Assembly (NCBI GenBank): GCA_028564705.1 | Contig: JAPXFQ010000347.1 | Location: 124,001 to 188,000 of the forward strand | Source of the DNA: Apricaphanius iberus | Lineage: Eukaryota > Chordata > Actinopteri > Cyprinodontiformes > Aphaniidae | Reading direction: 5' to 3' | DNA length: 64,000 bases | In this document: positions 21,201-36,200 of the stretch, piece by piece | Position numbering within the stretch: position 1 is the stretch's first letter | Layout: each line of letters starts with the position of its first letter | Notes under the pieces: generated by a model | Databases searched by the model: none | What the model was told of the DNA's origin: nothing | Seen by the model: only the letters and a program-made list of their open reading frames with translations | Position numbers and translations under genes: made by a program

Positions 21201-24200
21201 TGTTTGTTTATTCTAAAAATAAATTATTTTATTTAAAAGCAGATTTTTAACCAGATATGTTGGCCTGTTCAATCAGGAAGAAGACCAACACAGGTACCTT
21301 CTAAATGGAAGCAAAGCTGTGAGGGGTCCCTGCTGAAGAAACTGGTTGGTTAAAGAAGGTTGTATCCATGAAAATTAAAGTTGAATGAAAGGAAAAAGAT
21401 TACATGTTAAGTCTATGGTTGAGGCCATTGGAGGAGCGTCTCAGTCTCCGCGGCGCTTTGTGAGCTTTGGCTCTGTCAACTTTCCAAGCTTTTCCTGCAT
21501 ATCATGCTTTAAAGCTCATAACGCTAGCAACACAGAAGTTCAGCTAGTTGAACTTTGGTCGGTCCTAACGCTATTGACGCAGCACGGCAAACAATCAGAG
21601 CGTCTCACTGTAGTGACCTTGCCCGATGTTGACGCTGCCTAGCCAACCAAGATCCGCGAGTGTTTAAAACATCCAGCAGAGAAAGGCCCACCAACGAGCT
21701 TTATTAGCTTCAGCTTAAAAATGTATCTGCTGTGTTTATGCGTCAAACTAATTGCTTGAGCATTGCTTGACACTGACAAAGCTTGCGATCTGAACACACC
21801 ATTAGAATTGAGGAATTATCACAAATGTTTCATGTTGTTACAGTGTCTTTAAAGCGACCATGTGAAGTTTGAACGTTTTGTGCTAGTGAGTGCCACCTCA
21901 GGCCAAAGGTGTAACTTCATCCAGAATGGACTTGCACATGCGTGAGAGCTCATAAACAAACGATCAGAAACAACAGCTAAGTCCCGTCCTGGACCACTTA
22001 CAGATTTGTAGCCATGACTTCAACTGAGGTAAGAAATTTACTGTTGTGTAAGCTTAATTGGGGTCTGGCCTTAAGTTTAGCTGCTGCTAAAAGCGGCTCT
22101 CTGCTCTACTGAAGGGCACTGCTGGAGGAAGAAATTTAACATTTTTATATATGTATTCGTAGTTAAACTTATGTATAGTCCCTTTAAAAATATTTACTCC
22201 CTTATTGTTTTTATAAATCAATTATGATAAAAAAATTCAGCTTTAACAAATATTTATGTTATCAGTTATGTCTCATAAATGTAGGGATGCACCGATACAG
22301 ATACTGGTATCGGCCCCAATACAGAGTTATACCGATAACTGACCTTAAAAGGTAGAAAAAAATGCAATTTCACAGAACATTTTTAATTTGAAATTTTAGT
22401 TTTGTGGTAATTTTTATTAATATATTTATTTTTTAATCGAATTCACCATCATTTGTTGTAAAAAGTGGAGAAGAAAATAAAAACGGTCTTCAAATTCATT
22501 GCATTTTTGCGTGTGGTAGAATTAGCACCTTTGGTATTTGGTATCGGCAAGTACTCGAATCCAAGTATCGGTATCATATGGGGTATCGTTGCATCTCGAT
22601 ATAAATGTATTTGTTTTCACTCAGATATTAAAGGGTTTTTTATTTTAAGTTTCAGAAAAGCCAAATGTAGTTGATCATGATTAATTTATAAAGGAATAAA
22701 AAGGGTAAAACAGCCAAGCAGATGAATACTGTAGGAACTATGCAGCCCTATTATCTCACTGAGATCTGGAGCCATCGTTGACTTTTAAATTCAGATATTA
22801 TCTTGCAATTAGTGGAACAACTGGAGAACTGCTGTTCTTAAAGTCCCAGTGGAGGGAAAAAAAATTTGTGGGATGATATTTTGGTGCGATCACTTATTCA
22901 CCAACCTGTAACCCTGTGAATATCGTTCAGACAGTTCTACCCTGGCAGAGGCATAGAGCAACAGCATTTTGTGTTTAAGAAATGAGATAAGCGTACCCTG
23001 ATCTTGTAGCGTCCTGCTCTCCCATCATCGTCCTGGTGCTGCAGGATTTGTCCTGGCTCTGGAGGGGAACCCATAGGGGTCTCAGCCTTCCTCTTCAGGC
23101 CCTGAGGGGGCTGGCCCACACCACACACACCCAGAGAGACAGGATCCGGCTCTTCATCCACCTCAAATACACACACACACACAGGACCTTCTTTAGCTTC
23201 TTAGTGGTTATAATAAAAATGGATTCAGTTCCTTATTTTGTGAAGAGCACAACACACAATATCGAAATCATTAATGTGATATAATGTCAGTCAAGGAGCA
23301 AAGACTCCATATTGCTTCTCTGTCTGCAGAAGCAACCATTAAATGAAACTATTCATTTTGTTTCCTTTGAACAGAGTATTAATGTGATTCTGCCAGTAAC
23401 ACACACCACCCCCAACCAACCACACAACAGCTACTCACCGCTGCGTAGCTAATTCCCACACCATGGATGCCTATACTAGCAGGTGTATCCATGGCAACGC
23501 TGGCTCCAAGCTCAGGCTTGATGGTGGGGTTGAGGACAGCCTTCTTTTCCTTCAGGTTGAGCACCAGGCCCAGCTCCGGCAGCGGCAGGCATGATGGCCG
23601 CGTCAGCCCAAACAGGGTGTAGTAGAGGTTGACGGCGTCGCAACGCAGCCGCCAGTCATGGGCCATACCTGAGAGGAGGAAGAGCGGGTAGGTGTGACCA
23701 ACAGGACAGACATCATATCAATGTCTAATAACTAGAGTTCAAGTAGTGAGGCTTTGTTATGGATTATGAATGGACCTTCATTAAAAACAACTGAAGAAAG
23801 TATAAGAAGTCTTTATGTGAAGATGTGAAGTATAACAAGTGTTTCAAACATTGTTCTGTAGTCTTTCTGCTGTTGCTGGTCTTTATTTATATGAAGCAAA
23901 AAGCAGATATCAAAGTAAGTGCGAAACAGGTAGTTATTTAGGCGACAACAAAAACAAAAATGTGTTACAACAACAGCAGTCGCTGTTGCTCCATTTCCAC
24001 TAGGGCCAGTATGGTACAGAACGGGACACTTTTAGTGCATTTCCATTACCGTTGTCTGTTCCGAGCCGACCTCTTTTTTCTGACTACCTCTGCATTGGTT
24101 GGAAGTGTGCCGAAGTGACCAAACACGCCCACCTATGGACTGATTGGTCCGGTAATATGATATCCCTCTCACTCCTGCTGGCGCAAACTAGTACGTCTGT

Positions 24201-27200
24201 CGTCTCTACTAAATGGCGCTGACTCTTACCCAGCAGAGGTAGCCGCTGGTTGGTCTGGAGAGGTTTGTTTGTCTCACAGTAAGCTATAGTTTAAAGTTTC
24301 ACAGTGCACACTGTAGTTAACTGCAAGCAGACTAAAAAAGTTATATTGAACTTTCTGAATTATCAAAAATATTAGCTTCATCTAAACCCTCAACTTGTAT
24401 GTTAGACCCAATACCAACCAAATTATTTAAGGAAGTGTTCCCTCTGGTTACTGGCCCTATTCTAGACATGATGAATCTATCTTTAATAAATGGATATGTG
24501 CCTCAGGAATTTAAGGTTGCTGTAATTAAACCTTTACTTAAGAAACCCTCCCTGGATCAAGATAGCTTAGCTAACTACAGACCTATGTCTAACCTTCCTT
24601 TCTTATTCAAAATTCTTGAGAAAATTTCAGTCAGGAGTTTATCATTGTACTAAAACAGCACTGGTTAAAGTTACTAATGATATTTTAATGGCATCAGATA
24701 ATGGATTTGTGACTGTTCTTGTCTTGTTAGATCTCAGTGCTGCTTTTGACACAGTCGATCATAATATTCTCTTACAAAGGCTTGAACATGTAGTACGGAT
24801 CAAGGGAAGATCACTAGGCTCGTTTAAATCATATCTGTCCCACAGATTCGAGTTTGTTCATGTCAATGATAAATCTTCACACTCAAGGGTTACAGGGTCT
24901 GTGCTTGGACCAATTCTCTTTACTATATATATGCTTCCAATTGATAAAATATTAGACAGCATGGAATGAATTTCCACAGTTATGCTGATGATACACAATT
25001 ATATTTATCCATAAACCTGATGAAACCAATCAGTTAGTTAGATTACAAGCATTTCTGGAAGACATAAAAACCTGGATGACTCTGAATTTTCTACTTTTAA
25101 ATTCAGACAAAACATAAGTTGTTGTCTTTGGACCAGAACCTTTAAAAAGAAAACTGCTAAATCAATCACTTCATCTGGATGGCATTAATTTGGCCTATGG
25201 TAATAATGTAAAGAACGTCGATGTAATTTTTGACCAAGACATGACATTTTAATCCCATATTAAATAGGTTTCTGAGATTTCTTTCTTTCACCTCTGGAAT
25301 ATTGCTAAAATTAGAAACATCCTGTCCAAGAGTGATGCAGAGAAACAAGTCCATGCATTTGTTACTTCAAGGCTAGACTACTGTATTTCCTTATTATCAG
25401 GAAGTCCACAAAATTCAGTTGATCCAAAAAGCTGCAGCAAGAGGTCTGATGAATATTAAAAAGAGAGATCACGTTTCTCTTGTTTTGGCTTCTCTCCATT
25501 GGCTCCCTGTTAAATCCAGAATAGACTTTAAGATCCTCCTCCTTACTTATAAAGCCCTTAATGATCAGCTCCATCGTACATCAGAGATCTGATTGTTCCA
25601 TGTTCCTAACAGAGCACTTTGTTCTCAGAATGCAGGTTTACTGGTAGTTCCTAGGATTTCAAAAAGTAGAATAGGAGGCAGATCTTTTAGTTATCAGGCT
25701 CCTCTCCTGTGGAACCAGCTCCCAGTTTTAGTCCATGAGGCAGATACTCTGTCTGTTTTTAAGACTAGGCTTAAAACCTTCCTTTTTAATAAAGCTTATA
25801 GTTAGAGTGGCTTAGGTTATCCTGAGCTATTTTTGTAGTTGTACTGCTATAGGCTTAGGCTGTTGGATGGATGTTTTAGGTTTTTTATCTCAATAAATGA
25901 AAAATGTTTTCGAAAACCTGCTTTTATTAAAATCACCCTGTCCTGGGGATGACTTGAATTTAATGACAAACTAAAAGCAAGCTGAAAAGTATCCTTGTAA
26001 AACAAAATGGCTATATTGACATCACACTGAGCTATGGAAGTCTAAGTAGTACATTGGTTTAACAAAAAATCTCTGTTTTTTCCAAAGATTAAATCTTCAC
26101 AAAAAGAATTTTTTTTTTTTTGCTGGAGCTTTTGTTAAGCTAAGCCCACCCACGTCCTCGCCCACTACACTTCTTATAAGATGGTAATGCAAACACAACC
26201 TACCCGTTCCAGACCGTACTGACCCGTTCCATTCTGTAACGTACTGGCCCTAGTGGAAATGGGGCATATATGTATACCAGCGATAACATTGATCCCCTCT
26301 CCAAAAGTAAGATTTCACCTAATTTTTCCAAATCCATTCTATTTCATGTTAGAAGCTGAAAGCTCAAAATAACTCTTCCTGTTATCTGCTTAAAGAAGAT
26401 AACATATTTATGCTACTTTTTAACTGGGAGGATCTTATTAGCATCTTAAAAGCTCAAAGAAAACCTGATTTATGACGCCAAATCCCAGAGACGTTAGAAA
26501 AAAGGCTTTGTGGATGCAGAGCTCCAACATTACACTCTGACCATACAACCAGACAGATTTGAAGTGATAAAAGCAAATGAGATGATGGTGTCATTCAGGA
26601 TATGTTACTTCCTGGATGTTGAGCTGTTAGCTTATTCATAGTAGTCATAACACTTTCTTACAGCAACGGGGTGTCCAGTCAGAGGCCTCTTCCCATCTGT
26701 TTTAAGACTCAATGTTACTGGAAATCCACAGAATTACCATTCACACAAACTTTTTGAAGAAACCTGAACGATCTAAATTTAACATTAAGTTTCCCTTAGG
26801 AATAAATCTGTTTGATTAAAAGCTTCACTGTTTGGCAGACTGAATGAAGAGCAAAGATGCCGACATGGGGTTGAAAATGCTTTTAAATCCTTTATCCAGG
26901 TCTGTACTTCCTCTGATATCAAGTGTTGGCATATAGAGTATTTCACATGGTGCTTTTACTGATGAGAAAAATATTGGATTTTTGAGTTTCCCACTGTTCG
27001 CCTGTCAAGGTGGGTAAATCTGAGGATCAGCCAGTTCTGATAAACATCTAAATCTCTCTGTACTTCTCTGTGTATCAAGGTTAAATGGGCCACATGTAGG
27101 TGTACATCACTTCATCTGCCACTATTTATAAGAAAAACAAACATCAGTTCAAGTCTTCACCAGTTTCTGAATGCATCCCTGCTGAAGCATGCTCCATATC

Positions 27201-30200
27201 ACCACTTCAGGTCAGTTAGCTTACAAGCTAGCATCAATCTTTAGAATCTCTCAGACAGACTGCGTTTCTGTACGTTTGCTAATCCTGACCACACATTTCA
27301 TTAAACAGTCCCTCAGAGACAATGGATAGCAGGATAATGTATGCTTTGTGACAGCAGAACTAATGGGACCATGTTAGGAGTCATTGGGGTAAATCAGTCT
27401 TACTGAGGTGGACGACCAAAACCACTGAGTCTCCAGAGGATGGTGGCAATAAATCTCCAGCAACAACTGAAAAGCTCCCAGGACTGACCTTCAGCTGGTG
27501 AAACATCATCCTGTGAGTGTGTTTAATACAGTGGGAGGCGAGGGGGACTGAAGCTGACCACAATGGTATGACATATTTAAACTGGCAGCAGAGCTGTGCA
27601 GCTACCCACACTAAGCTGGCCAACAAACTGCAATCCACTGGAAGTAATCATCATAAATAACTCGCTCCATCCTCCTCTACTTGTAAATCAGTGCATGAAA
27701 TCCGATGAAGCAACAAGAACGCAGGGGTTGGAAGGAAACTGAAACTGTAAACATATATTTGGATTTGGCTTTTGATGAGGTGGGTATTTGGATTGGCACT
27801 CTACCATTGGATGGCCTGGAAACGTACCACGACCCCCTGGAAAAAACTGAAATAATGAAACTTGAGGGGCACAATAGAGTAACGCTAACTTGGTGAGTGA
27901 GGAAAACCGAAGCTCTGAGTGACAGCATGTACATAATGATAGACAGAGACAGGAAGCTTATCTTATGTGAGACACATTATTTGGATGCTGTTTACCCAAA
28001 AAGAACAAAAAAAGAGAGAGTGAGTAGCAGGCCTGATTATATCATCTTACTGAAACCACTAAACACCAAACAGGAGGCTGAGGATACATACTGAAGGACT
28101 CAACAGTCTGAGAGAGGAATACACCCTCTATGTGGGTGGCAGTATCAGAAAACATCAGCTTTTTTACTTCATTTTTTGTCATAAAGAAAGATTAGGAAAC
28201 ATTGCATGCACATCACCCTGACTTTAACACTTCTAGCATCAGCTACGATTGCTGCATGAAGCAGATAAAGGTGGCTCATCCTTTCCACCATCTCTGACCA
28301 CTGCTAAAATAATAATAGTAACAATAAAAGAAAACACACACCACTATTTAAATAGAGCAACTCTGAAATAAATTTTAATTTCCCATCCAGGATATTCCAG
28401 AAGAACTTTAAAAATAAAGTTCATGCTACTGAAGAAAACCTCACAAAAATGCAGCACTAGGAACATATTTTTAACTCCAGATTCTTCGCCGTGTTAAAAC
28501 ATGAATTGATTTTAAATATTGAACTTAAAGTCAACACATTTTCCATCTAATTCTCTGTTAAAAAAAATTACTCTATGCCACCCATAGACACTACTGACAG
28601 TAAATCATGACGGCAATCACCTCATTCATTTGATATGGTCAACAACTGAACTTTTCTGAAAATTGTTGGAGACCTTTAAATGTAGAGATGGATGAACATT
28701 TATGACCAAGAGCTGTGCCGATGACAGAAATATTTGGTTTTCTAAACACGGGAGCTATACAGAACCTCTTCTACCTTGGCAGCAGGTGACATCAATATAT
28801 GCAGGTCAGGAGTTCTGGACAAAGATAGCAAAAAAGTCCATTCTGTCTAAGAAAGTCATCAACAACTAACAACTAGGATGGACAGCAGAGGAGTAGAGCA
28901 GTTATTTCTCTGATCCACACTCCTTTTGGGTTAGGAAATTCAAGTAAAAGTTTGAGCATGTTGGAAAGAATTACAGTACGCTTTAAAACACCTTAAATAT
29001 TGATTCGCCATTAAGTGTCCAAAACATTAACACCAGAAAGCAGCATCACTGTTGATTCTAAAAAAGATCTGATCATGATTAAAAACAAAAGTTAAAAGTC
29101 TAGAAAGTGTTCAGTCTTCAGTGGGACTGAAAATGATGGAAAGTACACATTTTTACACAAAAAGTAGAAATCCTGCAAATATTCCATCACTATAGTTTTA
29201 TAGCATGCCATATTCAGATTAAACATGTATCTGTATAGTAGATTCTAAACCTCTGTTAAGAGCAGAAACACTCGGCTTTGAGGCCTCAATGAATTACGAA
29301 CATGAAAACTAATCTTCGACAGCACTGACTGTTTTAATGTAAGTCCTTTCAGTCATCTTTGGGATCTGTTGCAGAGCTTCATCAACATTCATATGAGCTG
29401 AGTCTGAAAGAAGTCTTTCCAAGAATGTGACTATTAGCAGCAGTGACAGCATGGTGTCTGTGTTCTGAACAACCAGATCCAGAGAAGCTTTTCCAAACAT
29501 GCTCTCATTGTCCACTGAAGCCTAGTTTATACACCAACTCTGTCAGGGGAAACCAACACCACTGTTGGACTATCAGTAACTAATATTCATAACTTGGCTA
29601 TAAGTGTGCAAATTGTTCATCTAGGACCTTTTAGTAGACACATGGACTCCATTTCCCTATATATATGTAAAATATGTGGAAAGGGGGGACATTTTTAAGC
29701 ATTTGAAATCTCTACCTGCAGACATCAACCTGCTGCAAGAGACCTGACATGACACTCAGCTGTACATTACAATGTCACCAGGTGGCTTTGAACCTATCCA
29801 ACCTCTAATTAATACATTTTGATAAAAAAAACAAAGCTTAAAAAAATCCCCCAAAACCACCCAAAATAAAAAAAACAATATTAATTATATATGTCACCGA
29901 CGATTTGGGCTGTCGACATAACTGCAATGAATCAAATAATCGTGGCTGCATCAGCAACAACTGAGCTAATGAGGTCACATGCATCATCAGCTGATGGTGG
30001 TAAAGGGGCGTTTCCACTATCAAAACTTCGGGGAAATTTGACCGGAACGTCCCAATACCGAATGTCTAAACTTCATCGGGCCAGGCCAACAGGGCTGTTC
30101 TGAGGCCATGTCAGGTACTAACAGTACCTGAATGGAGGTCTGTACTTGGAAATGGCCCAATCAAGTTAGATTGAATAGAAATGTAGCAACAAGCCCTGCT

Positions 30201-33200
30201 ATTTCTATGTTGATTCATTTGTAATTTCTGCTGCTCTGTGCTATGGTGTCACTGATCACCGTATGTGATCAGTGGCACTATTTGCAGCTGGAATGGTGTG
30301 GTTTGCGGGTGACTGTAGCTGATTACTTAAGGACGATTGTCAACTGAGACACAGTGGCTGAGAGCAAAAAACCAACAGATTACCCCATCCAAAAAAAATA
30401 ATTCTGGTCAAATTGCCCTGACGATCCAGTAGTGGAAACACACTTATTGTAAGCCCTGCCAAACTAACACTGGGGAATTATCTTTGTGATATATGGACAA
30501 AAACATCCTGCTAGCAGTTTAATACCCTGGCTGCAGAGATTACATTTCACATTAGCATGTTGTGGATTACTCCATATGTCGCTCACTAGTACTGTTAATC
30601 CACATCCTTTGCTGTTGCCACTCCTATGCTAATACAGTCAGGAAATCCAGCAGAGAGATAGTGAAATTGGAGATAAAATCCTGCTGCCATGTATCAGTTA
30701 AACACATAATAATGCATTCCTAATAGTCTCGCTTAGTCATTGTCAGCGCTTAAAACTTCTATCAACTTGTTTGTCAAAAATCTCAAACAGCCCATTTTGC
30801 TCAAGGGAAGAAACATTGTGAAGTTTCTCCTCCCTCCTGCTTTTCAGTGATGTTGCCAACTTTACAACTCTTTGGCTGTAGTTCAGGTGTTAGCTGAGCT
30901 TTCAAAATATCTATCAGCTTCTTAAAAAAAAAAAACACTTGGAAAAAAATCAGTGAAAATGAATTGCACATTGAAAAACTAATGTTAGTTTTGTACCCAA
31001 GATGTTGTAAATGGATTTCAATGTAGTCAAACAAAGTATTATTTCAAGCAAGTATTAGTTCAGTTCTGTCAAGCTGTTTCACTTTTTATTTTTTGACATT
31101 TCCTCCCAGACAGACATTTTTGTTTTTCAGTAGAATTTGGGAAAATGTTTTTTGTACACCACAAAAAACAAGCTACTTAAGATGTGTATACTTGTAAAGC
31201 ATACTTAACAACCACAAACCTCAAACTGGGTCCGGTCATTTCTAAAGCCACAGTGCATTGTGTGACCACAAGAACAGATAGACCTAAGCCATTCAAAGAC
31301 AGTGAGAAGGTTATTTCGTTGAATGAAGAATACAGCAGGTAAAAGTAGACCATGTTCTTCTAAAGGTGAACTTTGCATTAGAAATAAAAGACAACAATAC
31401 CTTCATAAACTTGCTAACCCTACCCTCTTTTTTAAGAGAACGAAAACGCTTTTGTCTACAGCTCTCTTTTCTGATGTAAGGCTGCTTCATACACATTCTG
31501 CGCCAGACAAGATATTATAACAAAACTAGTTTCTTGGTTCAGCTACATTCAGAGTTAAAAGAATTATTTTAGGAAAGAAACTGAGCATGCAGTAACTGAA
31601 GCCCTATTAGTGCTATTTACTCTAAGTTTGGTTGAATCAGCATGCGATGGTCTGATACTACATCCAGAGTGAAGAGAAAAGCTATCTCCTAATTTGTTGT
31701 AATGGAAAAAATGAGCCAAAGAAAACTGGTCCCAACTCAACTGATCATTAAAATTACTATTATATTATCATTACTATTATATTACACGTCTAAAAGCATT
31801 GTGTGGTAGCAGTGTAAGCTTTTAAAGTGTCCTATTTAGCCAGATCTTAAAACCAACCTAAAACACTGAACATTCAACAGTGCAGAGACAGCCTGCTGAA
31901 CATTTATAGCTGTGGTTCAAGTCCACATGGACTCCAATAATTGAATTTAATTGAGCTGGTATATTATCAAAAAAGATTGACATTAAACTGAGCTCCATAA
32001 AGATCTTAGTTGTCCCATATGTCTCTACTCCTGGAGGGAGATGTGTGCGTGTGTGTGTCTCACCTGAGTTCATAAGCTTCCAGAGCTGATCAACCAGAGC
32101 TTCATTACACAGACCTGACTCTGCTGTCTTTGTGAACGGTGGGTTCTTACAGAGCATGCCCAAAATCTTGTGTCTGGTTGGGGGAGAAAACAAGAAAACA
32201 TGTGTTGGCCTGTCAAGTGTTTACCTCCGACCTGCTAATATCAATTAAAAATGCCTCATTTCCACTGAGTGGGGCAGCATTGGTCAGTGCTGTTCAGTAC
32301 ACTATTTAGTATGTTTCCGTGTAAAAGTGGTCCCTACAACTGATCCATATCCCAACATTCCTGGGCCTCTTTCAGTTGTAGGTCTATAGGACAATAATGT
32401 GGTACCGTCAGGGTGAAGCTGCTGGAGTCACACAACAGAATCCGTTATATGGAACAAGAACAAGACGTAGTAGTGCATCACATTTATCGTCACAGTAGTA
32501 TGACAACCTTAGATGTTGAGTTTAAAGCGTAGTTAAAGCCTAGTTTCTTCTTCTTCGTCTATTGTTGTTTTGAACACAATGAAGTGTAGAGAACAAAATA
32601 GACTGCTATGTTTGTTTACATGTGTTTCTAGAGTTTTCTATGAGCTGTACTTCTAGTAAAAATTTTGACAGACAGACAGACATATACCTTATCTATCCCC
32701 AAAAAGAGGAAATTCAATTTGTTAAGCACTCGTACATTTACAAATACATCTTAGATTGGGAAAAAAAACAAATAATAATAAAATAATTTAGTAAACCTGT
32801 TGGATGTCTGTTAGTAGTCTTATGGCTGCAGGAACAAACAATCTCCTAAACTTCTCAGTCCTACATCTCATTGAGATCAATCTTTCACTACAGCTGCTCT
32901 CTGGCTGGTCAGGACATCATGGAGGGGGTGTTATCCAGAATGCCCTGCAGCTTCCTCCTCATCTGCCTCTCCCCCACAGTTCTTACAGGGCCCAGCTCTT
33001 GACCCACTACAGAACTGGCCTCTTTGAGCAGTTTGTCCAGACGTCTACAGTCTTTGTCCGTAGAGCTACTTCCCCAGCAGACAACAGCATAAAGAAGCCC
33101 ACTTCTGATGACTGTGTGGTAAAACATCTGCAGCATGTCACTGAAAACATCAAAGGACCTTAGCCGCCTGAGGAAAAAAAAGGTGACACTGTCCCTTCTG

Positions 33201-36200
33201 TATGCTGCGTCTGTGTTGGTGGTCCACTCCAGTTTTTGATCCAGAACCACCCCCAAGTATCTGTAGGACTCCCCAGTCTAATACCCCCCTAAGGTGCCGC
33301 ATGTAACCACCCAAAGCCCCTAAAGTCCCACCGCAGGTGAGGGTCATGGCAGAAGGATTTTATATTGTATTAATCGTATATTAGGATTTCTAAGAAATTT
33401 AAAGGTTCTTAAAGAAATCTGAGACCAGAGTTTTTGGTCTAATGAAATGGACAAGTCCATCTCCCATTATAAAATAGGAAGGGCTATTGATCAATCTAAT
33501 GTATTTAATGTTTTATATATTTTAGAAAGCAGTTTGGGAGAGTTAAGATTAAGAAAGTCTAAACTTTTTACTGGAATTTGTAATTCAACTGTATTGAGCC
33601 TAAATTTATCTTTTAAAATTGATTTAATTTGTTAATATTCTAAGAATTTATTGTTGTTAATCCAGTGTTGTGTAACCAGTAAATTGAGTGGGATAAAGTC
33701 TGTTCTATCAAATATGTGCTCCAGGTATTCAATTCCTTTACATCTCCAGTTTGGAAAATTGATCATGCATTTTTTTTGTAAGATGTCCGGGTTGTTTCAG
33801 ATGGTCTGCATGGGACTAGTAAGGACTCTGTCATTTTAAGAAATTCCCACCAAGCTGTCAGAGAGGAGGTGATACTGATACTTTAAAAACATTTATTTTG
33901 CTTTATATTTGAGCTAATAAATGGTAGATCTGAAAGTTTTATCTTACTGCATAGTGTCTGTTCAACATCTATCCAGGACTCATCGAGAGAACTGTGTTTT
34001 AACCATCTTGATATGTATTGGAGCCTGTTGGCTAAGAAATGATGATGAAAGTTTGGTAGGTAGTCTAGAACTTTATCTTTGGACTTCTGCAGTGTTTTCA
34101 AGCTAATACGTGGGGCTTTATCTTTCCACAGATATTCAGAAAAAGGAGTCCAGAGATCTTAACCAATCAGGTGATGGTTTGCTTGGGATTCATTGAGAAT
34201 AAATAATTTATTCTCGGCAAAACCATCATTTTTATTTTGACTACTCTTCCAATAAGTGATATGGGAAGGGATTTCCATCTAGCCAGATCATCTTCCACTT
34301 TTTTTTTTAAAGTGGGACATAGTTTAGCTTTGATAAGTCTGTCAGTCTTGGTGAGATATGGATACCTAAATATGTAATATTTTCTGACTGGAGTTGCACT
34401 GCAAAGGGACTCTGGAAAAAAAAATTTGATTGGAAAAGACTGTAGATTTTAACCAATTTATGGAATAGTCTCAAACTCTTGAATAAGATTTTATCATCTT
34501 GATTACCTGAGAGAGAGAGGTTGGTGAATGCTGTAAGAAAAGTAGTACATCATCTGCATACAGAATAAGTTTATGTTCTATTGTATTACACTGTATACCT
34601 TTAATATTATTAGTTTGCCTGATTACTGCTGCTAATGGTTCAATAAAAATAGCAAACAGGGACGGAGAAAGTAGACATCCCTGCCTGGTACCTCACTGAA
34701 GGAAAAACCTTGATGATGTTTAATTATTAGTCATAATACATGCTGTTGGGGAGCTGTGTAATATTTTTAACCAGTTTATAAAATAATTTCCGAAATCAAA
34801 TTTTTTGAAAGGTTGCAAATAAAAATTTCCATGTAACTCTTTGGATGTTTTTACAGTAGGAATAATCTATTAAATGTATTAATCTACGTGAATTTGTGGA
34901 GGAAAGTCTCCCTTTCATAAAACCTGTTTGGTCAGGATGGATTATAAGAGGTGTTATTTTCTCTATTCTTCTTGCAAGAGTTTTGCAAATTATTTTAAGA
35001 TCAACATTGATCAGAAATGGCGCGATAACTGGTCGGAGACATAGGGTCTTTCCCTGGTTTAAATAGAAGATCGATGTAGGCAGAGTTCATGTTTGGCGGT
35101 AGTCATCCATTTTCCTTTGTTTCCTGTAACATTTTGTAGAATGTTGGTGCCAGACTAGTCCAGAATTCTTTATAGAACTTTGCTGGAAACCCATCCGGGC
35201 CTGAAGCTTTATTATTGGCCATGCTTTGGAGGGCCTCCTGGAGTTCAGCCATTGTTAGCGGTGAATCCAGGGCCATTGCTTGACTGTCTGATAGTTTAGG
35301 AAGAGTTATTTTATCCAATTGTTCGATTGCATTATTCTATGGATCTATCACTGGTGAGCATAAAGTCTCATAACATTATTTGAAAGTGTTGTTTATTCTT
35401 TCCGGATCATATATTATATTCCCAATTTGGTCTTTGATTGCAGGTATAGTTGTTTTTTCTTTATTTATTTTTAGCTGGTTAGCTAAGAAGCTACCTGATT
35501 TATTACTATCTTCAAAGTTTTCTATTAGAAGTCTTTGAATTAAGAACTGCGTTCATTTATTCATAATTTAATTTAATTTAATTTTGCTTTACGTGTTTTG
35601 CTTAAACTCTCCTCATCCAGGGAGGCTTCTAATGATTTGGTACTTTCCTCTAATTTCTGAATATGTTTATTTTCTGTTCTCTTTTTATTTGATGAGAATG
35701 AAATTATTTTACCTCCAATCACAGCTTTCCCTGCCTCCCAGAGAGTGGATGGCGCATTACCAGGGAGGTCATTAAGTTCCAAGTTTGAGGCCCATTCATT
35801 TTCAATATATTTAATAAATTCTCTATCCTTAGCTAATGATGTATTAAATCTCAGATTTTTGTATTGAAGGGTTGCTTTCCTATTTACTAGATTTAAAGAC
35901 ACAGGAGCGTGATCACTTATCACTATAGGATGTATCTCAAAGTCTGAAAAGTCATTCAACAAGTCCAATCTAGAATAAGAAAGGGGGACATTTGAGAAAA
36001 AAAAGTGTATTTTCTGAATTTGAGATTAAGAGATCGCCATGCATCGCCAAGTCCATTATCGCTCATGTACTGTTGTAGCGGTTTAGCTTACTTTATTTTA
36101 ATGTTGAGGTGCCAGTCAGCTCAAGGGCTGACAATTTTTTACATTTTTAGTTAACAAGACTTTTTTAGGTTGACAATATCTTGAAGCTTAAACCACTCAA

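Noticed and set aside
27705..28094. Two adjacent plus-strand frames of 63 and 65 codons
   Set aside because: Similar composition suggests a possible single old gene, but no motif, splice signal or repeat supports it.
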